Shown piece by piece: positions 54,722 to 63,647 of a DNA stretch of 64,000 nucleotides; the stretch's first letter is position 1, and each line of letters starts with the position of its first letter. The notes beneath the pieces were generated by a model. It saw only the letters and a list, made by a program, of their open reading frames with translations, ran no database searches and was not told the DNA's origin. This DNA comes from Gracilibacillus salitolerans. GTDB lineage: Bacteria; Bacillota; Bacilli; Bacillales; Amphibacillaceae. The stretch spans positions 4,340,001 to 4,404,000 of the forward strand of contig NZ_CP045915.1 of the NCBI RefSeq assembly GCF_009650095.1. The letters are read 5' to 3'. A program made the translations under genes and the position numbers.

Positions 54722-56089
54722 TTATAAGGACTTGATCATTTCATCATAATATCGAAATGTTTTTCTGTCTATTAAATCTTGGAATAGACGTGTTTCCGCT
54801 TCTTCAAAGTACTCGCCTAACCAACTATCTGTAACTTGATCAAATTCATCAAAATTTCCCGGTTTTGGTGTAAATTCACCAAACACCATCTCTTCATCTG
54901 TTTTCAAGAAATCAATCCGTATAAAAGGCGCCGGAATTTCCTTGCTTATCATTTCTGCAAGTTCGATTTCCTGTTGTGATACACCTGCACCCTTGAACAG
55001 CTCATTTTCATATCTTCCAGTCGATATTCTGTTCGCATCTCTTGTCCACCAGCAATATCTTAATGCTGGGTATCTTTCTATTTCTAAAACTAATGCGACT
55101 TTTCCATAGAAACAATAAAATTTGATATCTTTTGCTGCTTGTTCCTGTTCATTGCCTATTAGTTCTTCTATCGACCATTGATCATCCTCAACCCACATGT
55201 TATCTAAGTCTTGGCCCATATGTTCTCTCAGAGTTTCGATACCTTTAATCACTTTCTTTCGACGTACATCCTGAATATAATCCGAATGGAACATAAGATA
55301 TACACCGCGAGAACCAGCACCATCCACTGGTTTTACAACACAATTTTCTTTTTGTGGTACCGTATCGATAGAATATGTCTGCTCCTCAAACCATGGTCTT
55401 CTTATTCTTAATAGATCGATGAATTTATATGCTATTCTTTTATCATCTAACAGCATCTCAGGCATTTCTTTATTCATTTGCCACTTTTTGGATTGGGAAA
55501 CGAGACTTGCCAGAAACGAAGACTTGACCTTAGCATCAGGGAGATGGTCAAGATCTCTTAACATAAATTCAGGTGTTTCTTCCAATGCTAAATTTGTTAA
55601 TATTTTTTGGTACAGATAATTTATGATCTCTTTATTCCCATTGTTTTTATATAAATGAGCAACTGCTCTTAATCCATGATTTAAATCTTGATTTACCTTC
55701 TGCTTCTTTGCAATAAGCATATCAAGCAAAGAATCTATTTCAGCAACTTGTACACCTTGCTTTATTATACTCTCGATTTTTGTTCTTTCAAGTTCTTTTG
55801 TAGACAAAACCTCTAGAAATTTTTCTTTTGTATCGTTTTTTTCTTTTTCTAATGCAAGTTCTACTTTTAAGGATTCGATTTGTTGCCTAAATTCTTGGCT
55901 GTCTGGTTGTTTTTGATTAGAAGGTAATTTATTTGCCGCCTTCCATTTCTTACTGTCCTTTAATTTCTTCGTTTCTTTGACAGTTTGTTTATTTTTCTCC
56001 TCAAAATAAGCTAGTTCTGCTTCTTTCTGGATGAGCTGTTGAACTGACTTCTGGTCATGATTCTCTTTACGATCAGTGATAGTGATCAC
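54722..56089 (-). CDS. TupA-like ATP-grasp protein with N-terminal coiled coil
   Basis: A 455-residue protein. About 140 residues of charged helix/coiled coil precede a helical region and an ATP-grasp domain of the TupA type: NCVVKPVDGAGSRGVYLMF, DIKFYCFYGKVALVLEIER, and the metal-binding FGEFTPKPGNFDEFD. TupA of Bacillus halodurans is required for teichuronopeptide, a wall polymer of glutamate and glucuronate important for alkaliphily. The start is a GTG at 56089, overlapping the upstream glycosyltransferase gene by 17 bases; no other in-frame start fits. Together with the four CphA-like ligases it gives this cluster five ATP-grasp proteins. Confidence 0.85.
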   Translation of the reverse strand: MITITDRKENHDQKSVQQLIQKEAELAYFEEKNKQTVKETKKLKDSKKWKAANKLPSNQKQPDSQEFRQQIESLKVELALEKEKNDTKEKFLEVLSTKELERTKIESIIKQGVQVAEIDSLLDMLIAKKQKVNQDLNHGLRAVAHLYKNNGNKEIINYLYQKILTNLALEETPEFMLRDLDHLPDAKVKSSFLASLVSQSKKWQMNKEMPEMLLDDKRIAYKFIDLLRIRRPWFEEQTYSIDTVPQKENCVVKPVDGAGSRGVYLMFHSDYIQDVRRKKVIKGIETLREHMGQDLDNMWVEDDQWSIEELIGNEQEQAAKDIKFYCFYGKVALVLEIERYPALRYCWWTRDANRISTGRYENELFKGAGVSQQEIELAEMISKEIPAPFIRIDFLKTDEEMVFGEFTPKPGNFDEFDQVTDSWLGEYFEEAETRLFQDLIDRKTFRYYDEMIKSL

Positions 56090-58712
56090 CTACTTCCGCT
56101 ATAGTTGGTAATAAATGAGGCTCCAAACGATCAGCATGTAAAGAATAACCAAATTGTTCTTCAACGAATTGTAATGCTGTTGTCACTTGCTTTTCGTATA
56201 ATTTCGGATCTTGCATTAATTGTCTCGCTTTCTCTTGGACTTGATTCGGTTCTGCATATATTGCTGCATCTTTAAACAGGTTCTGATAGGTTGGGGAAAT
56301 GATTACTGGCACACCTACTGCCATTGCTTCAAAGATTACTCGTCCAAATGCTTCAACCCAACCAGGATGCGTATAGTAAACAAAAACATCTATTTCTTTC
56401 AAAAAGTCTTTCGGTTCGATTTCACCGAATTCATGTACTTCCCAGTTTTGTGGGAGTTCACCAAGTAGCTTTTCTGGTACTTGAGCTCCTCCTAACACAT
56501 GAATTTCAAATTCTTCCGATTCCGGGTAAATGGTTAGCAATTCTTCCTTTTCATTTGGCCATTTCACATATTGTGCTCGAGAGTGACGACCAATTTTAAT
56601 TGGTCCATCTGTAGCTGGTCGTTTTACTCGTTTCCATTCTGCTACATTAATGATATTCACCCAATCTTCTGGCGCTAGGGTAATCGCATCTAAATCTTTC
56701 TGATGATGTTCTTCCAGTGCTTCTCGTACAGAAGGGCCTATCGGATACCAGATGGCTTTCTTACCAAAATATTGTTTCAGGCGTTTGGCGCATGTTCTAA
56801 TCTTATATAAAGGCGTTTCTTTTTTTGTATAATCTCTTTTCGGTGGTTGATTGACAATCACCTTAATGCTTTTTGCTTCAACATCTGGCACGTATCTCTG
56901 CCATTCCTGTAAAACAGGGGGATGACGGACAATGAGCACATTACAGCTAACCTTTTCGCCGTAGCCAATCATCTGAACTTGCTTACCATCGATCTGTTCA
57001 CGAACTTTTGGATTAATCATTTTGGTCGAATGTAAATCATGCCTGTACAGTTGGATTAATCCGGTTTTTAAGCCTAGTTCCTTTTGTGCTTTGATTTCTT
57101 CAATGTTGGACATGTTGGTACCGCCAAGCAACCTGAATTCCGAGACAATAATCACATCAAAATGGCGTCTAGCGTGAAGTGATTTTTCTCCCCGAATTGG
57201 CCACATTGGTTCTGGTACTGCAAAAGGTCTTTCTGTCATTGGAAAAGGGTAATACACATCATCATGTGTCTGATGATACTCTGTATAAGCATCTAAGTAT
57301 TCTTTTCTCACACCCATAAAGTATCCGTGGTAACCAAAGACACTATTAGCAGTTAGGGAGCCGCTTGATTGACGTTGAAAGGCACATGGCCCTGTTTGTA
57401 AATCAACTATTGCGTCTTTACCAAAGACTTTGATTAATCGTTTTTTAAACTCACCGTCTGCTCCAAATCGTACACTATCCCAATAGCCAATCTTTTCAAG
57501 GACTACTTCTCTTCTGAACATGAGTGAAGACATATTCGCAAATAGATATTCACCTGGCTTGCCGCGCCTATGAAAATGTAAATTTTCTGTCAACCTTGCT
57601 TGTTGCGAAGTATTGGCAATCACATTAGGATTTTCCAACAGATGTTGGACTTGAATCGTGATCTTCTCAGGATGTGACCAATCATCCGCATCATTAATGG
57701 TGACAAATTCACCTGTTGCTAGTTGTAATGCTTTGTTCCTTGCTATATATGCACCAGCATTCTTACTGTTTTTTAACAGTTTGATCCGTGGGTCCTTATG
57801 GGCATATTGTTCCACTACTTCAACCGTATTATCCGTGCTACAATCATCGACAACCAATATTTCAAGGTTTGTCCATGTTTGATTCGTGATAGAATCTAAC
57901 GCTGTTTGTACGGTTTCTGCTGCATTGTAAACTGGGATGATTACTGTTATAACAGGTCCTTGTTGTTGTTGTGCTAGTTGATCAGTTACCTCTATTGCAT
58001 CATATAACGTCCGACCTTGCGTCAGCGTAATGGGTGTTAGCTGATGAAGTGCAAATGCTTTATTGATCCACTCCACTTTCTTGTCACTAGTTGTTTCTGC
58101 TGACGCCATCGCTAAGCATAGATCTGGATGTTGATGTTGTTTGATATGTTCTAATAGAATCTGCTTCGCTGCATCATGTTCTTCCAAATGCCATAACAAT
58201 TCTGCTTCTAAAATAGGTACTTTTCTTGTCCAATCCTGTGAAAGAGTATACTGTTTTAACACGTTCAAATAGGAAAGAGCTTGCTCTGCAGCAGATACCG
58301 TATCTTGATTGGCATACCAAACAGCAAGTTCGAGAGCAGCATTTTTCCTATCATAGGGATTGTTTGTTTTTTCTACTATTTGCTTTAATTCAGGGATGAC
58401 TGTGTCGTAAAAGCCATACTCATATAATGCGCGTTTTAATTTTTTTATTTTCTGTTTCGATTTTTTTTGCATTTGCTTTTTGTCAAAGATTTGCTTGACC
58501 GTTTTCTTTCTAGTTGCAATTGCTTTGGCATTTTTCGCCCAAGTAAAACCGGACCTGATTACTCTATTTTTATCTATACGATTAAATGTTGCCAATGCTT
58601 TATCGTATTCTAGCTTATTTACGATATATTGTTGCTTTTCTTGCTCTAACTTGGCTTCTATTTCCCGTAGCTTTTGCTCCACATCCATTTGATTATGATC
58701 GTTTCTGGTCAT
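56073..58712 (-). CDS. Bifunctional GT2 + GT4 glycosyltransferase (paralog 2)
   Basis: An 879-residue two-domain glycosyltransferase. After some 200 residues of helical sequence comes a GT2 domain (VITVIIPVYNAAETVQTAL, DDCSTDN, then the acidic NDADDWSHPEK motif); from about residue 540 a GT-B/GT4 domain starts at RRHFDVIIVSEFRLLGGTN and ends with EAFGRVIFEAMAVGVPVI, the nucleotide-sugar-binding signature. It is homologous over its length to the gene at 58693, evidence of duplication. The frame opens at 58754, inside the upstream gene; I prefer ATG 58712, ten bases after GGAG, which overlaps that gene by 20 bases. It probably builds a repeating disaccharide of the wall polymer (inference). Confidence 0.88.
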   Translation of the reverse strand: MTRNDHNQMDVEQKLREIEAKLEQEKQQYIVNKLEYDKALATFNRIDKNRVIRSGFTWAKNAKAIATRKKTVKQIFDKKQMQKKSKQKIKKLKRALYEYGFYDTVIPELKQIVEKTNNPYDRKNAALELAVWYANQDTVSAAEQALSYLNVLKQYTLSQDWTRKVPILEAELLWHLEEHDAAKQILLEHIKQHQHPDLCLAMASAETTSDKKVEWINKAFALHQLTPITLTQGRTLYDAIEVTDQLAQQQQGPVITVIIPVYNAAETVQTALDSITNQTWTNLEILVVDDCSTDNTVEVVEQYAHKDPRIKLLKNSKNAGAYIARNKALQLATGEFVTINDADDWSHPEKITIQVQHLLENPNVIANTSQQARLTENLHFHRRGKPGEYLFANMSSLMFRREVVLEKIGYWDSVRFGADGEFKKRLIKVFGKDAIVDLQTGPCAFQRQSSGSLTANSVFGYHGYFMGVRKEYLDAYTEYHQTHDDVYYPFPMTERPFAVPEPMWPIRGEKSLHARRHFDVIIVSEFRLLGGTNMSNIEEIKAQKELGLKTGLIQLYRHDLHSTKMINPKVREQIDGKQVQMIGYGEKVSCNVLIVRHPPVLQEWQRYVPDVEAKSIKVIVNQPPKRDYTKKETPLYKIRTCAKRLKQYFGKKAIWYPIGPSVREALEEHHQKDLDAITLAPEDWVNIINVAEWKRVKRPATDGPIKIGRHSRAQYVKWPNEKEELLTIYPESEEFEIHVLGGAQVPEKLLGELPQNWEVHEFGEIEPKDFLKEIDVFVYYTHPGWVEAFGRVIFEAMAVGVPVIISPTYQNLFKDAAIYAEPNQVQEKARQLMQDPKLYEKQVTTALQFVEEQFGYSLHADRLEPHLLPTIAEVGDHYH

Positions 58713-61218
58713 GAAGATCTGGCTCCAATCTTGTAAAATGCATCTGATAACCAAATTGCTCTTCGACGAATTGTTGCGCTTTTGCTACTTGACTATTATA
58801 TAATTCATCATCTTGCATTACTTGTATCACTTTCTCTTGAACTTGATCTGGCTCAGCGTAAATCGCTGCATTTTTAAACAAGTTCTTGTAACTTGGTGGA
58901 ATGATTACCGGTACACCGGCTGCCATTGCTTCAAAGATTACCCGTCCAAATGCTTCTACCCAGCCTGGATGTGTATAATAAACGAAAACATCCAAATCTT
59001 TGAGGAACTCTTGTGGTTCAACTTCCCCAAATTCATATACTTTCCAATTGGCAGGTATTTGTCCAAGTACTTTCTTCGGTACTTGTGCTCCTCCTAACAC
59101 ATGGATTTCGTATTCTTTCGCTTCAGGATATATCGTTAACAGTTCCTCTTTATCATGTGGCCATTTCACATACTGTGCGCGTGAATGGCGGCCAATTTTA
59201 ATCGGTCCTTGTTTAGCTGGTCGTTCTTTTCTCTTCCATTCCGCAACATTAATAATATTTAACCAGTCATGAGAAGCAAGATTAATAGACGCTAAATCTT
59301 CTTGATGATACGTTTCTAATGCTTCTCTAACAGACGGTCCGATCGGATACCATGTTCCTTCATCACCAAAATACTCTTTTAACCTATTTACTGATGTCGG
59401 AATATCATATAATGCTTGTTCATTTATTGTGTAATCTCTCTTCGGTGGTTGATTGACAATCACCTTGATCGTTTTAGCCTCTATATCTGGTAAGTGTTTT
59501 TGCCAGTCCTGTAATACTGGTGGATGGCGAACGATTAAAACATCACAGCTAACCTTTTCACCATAGACTAACATTTGCACTTGTTTACCATCGATTTGTT
59601 CACGCACTTTAGGATTTAGTGTGGTAACAGAATTCAAATCATATCTGTACATTTGCACAAGACCTGTTGTTAAGCCTAATTCTTTTTGTGCTTTGATTTC
59701 CTCAACATTAGACGCATTAGTACCACCAAGCAATCTGAACTCTGATGCTATAATAACATCGAAATGTCTTCTTTTATTTTTCTCGCGTTCTGGCAACATT
59801 GGCTCCGGAACCGGAAAAGGCTGTTGTTCCAGAGGAAATGGATAATACAAATCTGCCGCATATTCATGGTGATATAATTGCGCTTCTAAGTAATCTTTTC
59901 TTGCTCCCATAAAATATCCTGGAAAACCGAAGGCAGAGCTTGCAGTTAATGATGTTTCTGTTTGTCTTTGGAAAGATAATGGCGCTGTTTTTAGCTCGAC
60001 AACACTTTTCTCACCGAATACATTCTTTACTCGACGCACGAATTCAGAGTCTCCGCCAAATCGTACGCTATCCCAGTAGCCGATCGCATGCATAACCGGC
60101 TCTCTCCGGAACATAAAAGATGACATATTAGAAAAAACATACTGTCCAAATTTTCCTCTGCGATAGAATGTCATATCTGTCGTTGCTCTTACTTGTTGCG
60201 AGAAATTAGCGATGGTAGACGTATGTTTGATTAAATGATTCACTTGTGTGGCAATCTTCTCTGGATGTGACCAGTCGTCTGCATCATTGACGGTTACAAA
60301 CTCACCAGTAGTATGTTCTAAAGCAGTGTTTCGCGATACATATGCTCCGGAATTTCGGCTGTTTTGCATTAATTTAATACGGTTATCCTCTTTCAAATAG
60401 TTTTCAACGATATCTAGAGTGTGATCCGTACTGCAGTCATCTACAACAATGATTTCAAGGTTTTTCCATGATTGTGCAGACAGGGAACGCAATGTCGTTA
60501 AAATCGTATCTTCTGCATTATACGTTGGTACAATAATGGTTACTTTAGACTCATTAGCCTGTTCTGACTGGCTATTAACAGCTGTCGCGATAGAATCATA
60601 TATTGTAGTCGCTCCGCTTTCATCAAATGTTATAGGTGTATTTTGATAACTCGAATAGATGGAATTGATCCATTTTAACTTCTCTTCGTGGTCATCCGCT
60701 ACGTTCGCTAATGCTAGATAAAGATCTTCATGTTGTTCCTGCTTAAGAGCTGTTAGCAATATGTTTTTTGCCTGCTCTTTTTTATCCAATGTTATTAATG
60801 CTTCAGCAGACATGATCGCATACTTGCGGTTTAAAACACTATCCTTCTCACCTTTGGAAAGTTCACGAATAATCATCAGGCTTTGTTTAGCATGTTCTTG
60901 ATCATATTTGTTGGCATGCCAAAGACTTAGCTCACGACCGGATAATTTCTTTAAAAAACGATCTTCGGCATGTTGATAAAGGTTAGATAAATCTTCTAAT
61001 CCTTTTTCGGTAAAGCCCATACTGTATAATTTATTTCTAATTCGATCCACTTTTTGTAATTGCGATCTTTTTTTGCCTGGTTTAATGATCTTTTTTAACA
61101 GTGCTTTTTGTTTATCTGTTAGCAGACTGCTTAAAAACTCTTTTTGTTTGGTATTCATTTTTTTATATAGGATCCAATCTGCTGTCGCAAAAACCTTATT
61201 CTTTACTTTTCTGATCAT
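58693..61218 (-). CDS. Bifunctional GT2 + GT4 glycosyltransferase (paralog 1)
   Basis: An 841-residue protein with basic helical N-terminus (1-220), GT2 domain from VTIIVPTYNAEDTI (226) with DDCSTDH (260-266) and NDADDWSHP (311-319), a middle segment, and a C-terminal GT4 domain that starts RRHFDVIIASEFRLLGGTN and carries EAFGRVIFEAMAAGVPVI. No signal peptide, so it acts on the cytoplasmic face. The paralog downstream shares the same domain order and many identical stretches. Fusions of two transferase types usually make alternating sugar units. The ribosome binding site is weak, and the gene lies 22 bases after the exporter ATPase gene. Confidence 0.88.
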   Translation of the reverse strand: MIRKVKNKVFATADWILYKKMNTKQKEFLSSLLTDKQKALLKKIIKPGKKRSQLQKVDRIRNKLYSMGFTEKGLEDLSNLYQHAEDRFLKKLSGRELSLWHANKYDQEHAKQSLMIIRELSKGEKDSVLNRKYAIMSAEALITLDKKEQAKNILLTALKQEQHEDLYLALANVADDHEEKLKWINSIYSSYQNTPITFDESGATTIYDSIATAVNSQSEQANESKVTIIVPTYNAEDTILTTLRSLSAQSWKNLEIIVVDDCSTDHTLDIVENYLKEDNRIKLMQNSRNSGAYVSRNTALEHTTGEFVTVNDADDWSHPEKIATQVNHLIKHTSTIANFSQQVRATTDMTFYRRGKFGQYVFSNMSSFMFRREPVMHAIGYWDSVRFGGDSEFVRRVKNVFGEKSVVELKTAPLSFQRQTETSLTASSAFGFPGYFMGARKDYLEAQLYHHEYAADLYYPFPLEQQPFPVPEPMLPEREKNKRRHFDVIIASEFRLLGGTNASNVEEIKAQKELGLTTGLVQMYRYDLNSVTTLNPKVREQIDGKQVQMLVYGEKVSCDVLIVRHPPVLQDWQKHLPDIEAKTIKVIVNQPPKRDYTINEQALYDIPTSVNRLKEYFGDEGTWYPIGPSVREALETYHQEDLASINLASHDWLNIINVAEWKRKERPAKQGPIKIGRHSRAQYVKWPHDKEELLTIYPEAKEYEIHVLGGAQVPKKVLGQIPANWKVYEFGEVEPQEFLKDLDVFVYYTHPGWVEAFGRVIFEAMAAGVPVIIPPSYKNLFKNAAIYAEPDQVQEKVIQVMQDDELYNSQVAKAQQFVEEQFGYQMHFTRLEPDLHDQKRS

Positions 61219-61240
61219 TTATAACACACCCATACTTAGG

Positions 61241-62815
61241 TTATTGTTTCACAACTTGTTTCTTTTTTTTCTTAGCTTTAGCCTTAGGTTTACTTCGGTT
61301 TGTTGCTTCTCGGTATGCGGCTACGACTTCTTCTGAAGCACCATCTTGTCTTACTTGTCCTTTTTCAATCCAAATTGCTCTCGTACAAACCGTCTCGACA
61401 AATTTCATACTGTGTGACACGATGATGACTGCCTTCGCTTGTTCCATCATTTCTTGAATTTTTTCGCTTGCTTTCTGTTTAAAAGCGACATCACCTGTTG
61501 ATAATGCTTCATCAATAATGAAGATGTCCGGCTTTAAAATGGCGGCGATACTAAAACCTAACCTTGCTCTCATTCCACTGGAGTACTGTTTAATTGGCTT
61601 ATAGATTTTATTTCCTAACTCCGAAAATTCAATGATGTCATCTACATGTTTGTCAACTACAGCTTTTGATAAACCTAATAGCATCCCATTTAAGTAAATA
61701 TTATCTATACCAGGTAACTGTTGATTAAATCCGGTACCATAGCTTAATAATGCCGTAGTTTCACCATTAACGACCACTTCCCCTTCGTCAGGCTTCAATA
61801 TCTTGGTTAACACTTTACATAACGTACTCTTACCTGCACCGTTATGTCCGATAATACCGACTACTTCCCCTTCAGAGATAGTAAAATTCAATTTATTCAA
61901 AGCAATATGTTCACTTTTGCGCTTATTATTAAACTTAATAGTTAAATCTTCTACAGAGACTACATTTCTGTTTTTAACCTCTAATTCTGTTTTCGTTAGT
62001 TCCAGACGTTTCCTAGGCTTTCTTTTCACTTTTGGAATCGTTGCTTCATATTGCTTCAATACTTCCTCAGGCTCACCAATTGCCCGGATTTCACCTTGCT
62101 CTAGCCAAATTAACCTATCACAATTTCTTTTCGCATAGCGGTGACTGTGGGTTACGATGATCACCATTTTCGCTTGTCCTAACAGTTCACGAATTTTCGT
62201 AGCTGCTTTTTGTCCGAATGCTCGATCACCTGTATTTAACGCTTCATCTAAAATTAAAATTTCTGGTTCCAAGTGTGATGCTACACTAAATCCGAGTCTT
62301 GCTTTCATCCCACTCGAATAGGTTTTCATTGGTCTATCAATGAACTCTCCAAGCTCTGAAAACTCATGGATCTCATCAAAAAATTCGTCTATTTTTGCTT
62401 TACGGATACCTAGCATCATACCGTTTAAGTAAACATTTTCCCGTCCCGTTAGCTCCTTGTTAAATCCCATTCCTAATGAGAAAAGGGCAGATACTTTTCC
62501 CTCGACTTGTAAATTTCCTTCATCTGGATGTAGTATGCCAGTTAAAGCTTTACATAACGTTGTTTTTCCGGAACCATTTGACCCAACAATTCCAAGTACC
62601 TCACCTTTATAGCCTGTGAAATTAATATGGCGAAGAGGCCATGTTTTCTTTGGAGCCTTTTTCTTCTCCTTTTTCTCCTTTTTCGAGAGATACTTAATGG
62701 CTATTGATTTATAATCATCTCTTGTATTTGAACTAAAGGCTACACCTAAATCATCTGCTTGAATGACGATTTCTTTTTGATTTTGTATTGCCTTATCTTC
62801 ATTTGTTGTAACCAT
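61241..62815 (-). CDS. Polysaccharide-export ABC ATPase with two fused nucleotide-binding domains (Wzt/TagH type)
   Basis: A 524-residue ATPase made of two complete Wzt/TagH-type domains: Walker A GSNGSGKT (about 78-85) and GHNGAGKS (about 323-330), signature motifs YSSGMKARLGFS and YSSGMRARLGFS, Walker B ILILDEALNTGD and IFIIDEALSTGD, each with its own switch His. Family members usually carry one such domain and dimerise; TagH adds an unrelated C-terminal part. The linker and tail are Lys-rich. GAGGG nine bases before ATG 62815 selects this start over TTG 62824. With the permease gene just upstream it forms an exporter for a lipid-linked polymer. Confidence 0.93.
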   Translation of the reverse strand: MVTTNEDKAIQNQKEIVIQADDLGVAFSSNTRDDYKSIAIKYLSKKEKKEKKKAPKKTWPLRHINFTGYKGEVLGIVGSNGSGKTTLCKALTGILHPDEGNLQVEGKVSALFSLGMGFNKELTGRENVYLNGMMLGIRKAKIDEFFDEIHEFSELGEFIDRPMKTYSSGMKARLGFSVASHLEPEILILDEALNTGDRAFGQKAATKIRELLGQAKMVIIVTHSHRYAKRNCDRLIWLEQGEIRAIGEPEEVLKQYEATIPKVKRKPRKRLELTKTELEVKNRNVVSVEDLTIKFNNKRKSEHIALNKLNFTISEGEVVGIIGHNGAGKSTLCKVLTKILKPDEGEVVVNGETTALLSYGTGFNQQLPGIDNIYLNGMLLGLSKAVVDKHVDDIIEFSELGNKIYKPIKQYSSGMRARLGFSIAAILKPDIFIIDEALSTGDVAFKQKASEKIQEMMEQAKAVIIVSHSMKFVETVCTRAIWIEKGQVRQDGASEEVVAAYREATNRSKPKAKAKKKKKQVVKQ

Positions 62816-62832
62816 GGTAAACAACCCTCTTT

Positions 62833-63624
62833 TTATAATACTTTAATGATCTTGTGCTCATTTTTGTTATAGTGATATAACATATATAGCACGGCGATAA
62901 TGGATACTATCGTTAACACGAACAAGCCTAAAAATTGTGGTGTCTGCTGTTCCATTAGTATGGCTCGATAAGCATTTAATAAAATGGCTACAGGATTCAA
63001 ATCCAAAATTAAATGAAACTGTTCTGGTAAATTACTTTCCTTTAGTCTACTGCCTTCCCAAATAATCGGTGAAGAATAAAAGAATAAGCGCAGCACATGT
63101 GATAACACATTATCAATGTCTCGTACAAATACTGTGATGTATGATACAAATAAACTTAATGCTCCTAAGAAAATAAGCGTAATTAGGATAATGACAGGTA
63201 AAAAAATAATTTGCCATCCTGGAACATATCCAAACGCAGCCAAGAATATAGCTATAACAATTAAACCAAAACAAAAATTAAACAATTGTGTAATGGATAA
63301 AGATAGTGGGAATATCGCTTTAGGTAAATAAACTTGATTGATAATAGATGTATACTTCGTAATAGATTTCGCGGAAGAATTAACTGTAGTATTAATCCAA
63401 CGCCACACCACTAAACCAATCACTAAATAAACCGGATATCCTGGTCCGCCTCGTCCTAAAAGAACAACAACAAGGAAATAATAGACGATGACGTTTAATA
63501 ATGGATCTAATAACCACCAAAAGTATCCTAAGTAACTATTTCGATTTTCTGCTTTTAAACCTGATTTCACAAGATATATAAGTAAATCTTTTCTTTTTAA
63601 TATTTCCGATATATAATTCAACAT
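62833..63624 (-). CDS. Polysaccharide-export ABC permease (Wzm/TagG type)
   Basis: A 263-residue ABC-2 permease with six membrane helices. The start (LIYLVKSGLKAENRNSYLGYFWWLLDPLLN) and the central YPVYLVIGLVVWRWINTTVN follow the Wzm/TagG pattern, as does SSPIIWEGSRL and LNPVAILLNAYRAILM near the end. It exports undecaprenyl-linked glycopolymer with the tandem ATPase encoded nine bases downstream of its stop. The ribosome binding site is modest (GGTGG). Confidence 0.92.
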   Translation of the reverse strand: MLNYISEILKRKDLLIYLVKSGLKAENRNSYLGYFWWLLDPLLNVIVYYFLVVVLLGRGGPGYPVYLVIGLVVWRWINTTVNSSAKSITKYTSIINQVYLPKAIFPLSLSITQLFNFCFGLIVIAIFLAAFGYVPGWQIIFLPVIILITLIFLGALSLFVSYITVFVRDIDNVLSHVLRLFFYSSPIIWEGSRLKESNLPEQFHLILDLNPVAILLNAYRAILMEQQTPQFLGLFVLTIVSIIAVLYMLYHYNKNEHKIIKVL

Positions 63625-63647
63625 TTGCTCTTAGACACCACCAATTC

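Noticed and set aside
58712..58754. Upstream start for the second GT2+GT4 gene
   Set aside because: It would overlap the preceding gene by about 60 bases and has no ribosome binding site; ATG 58712 does.
61241..62815. Two ATPase genes mis-joined
   Set aside because: The frame is continuous through a Lys-rich linker with no internal ribosome binding site or stop, so a real fusion is the better reading.
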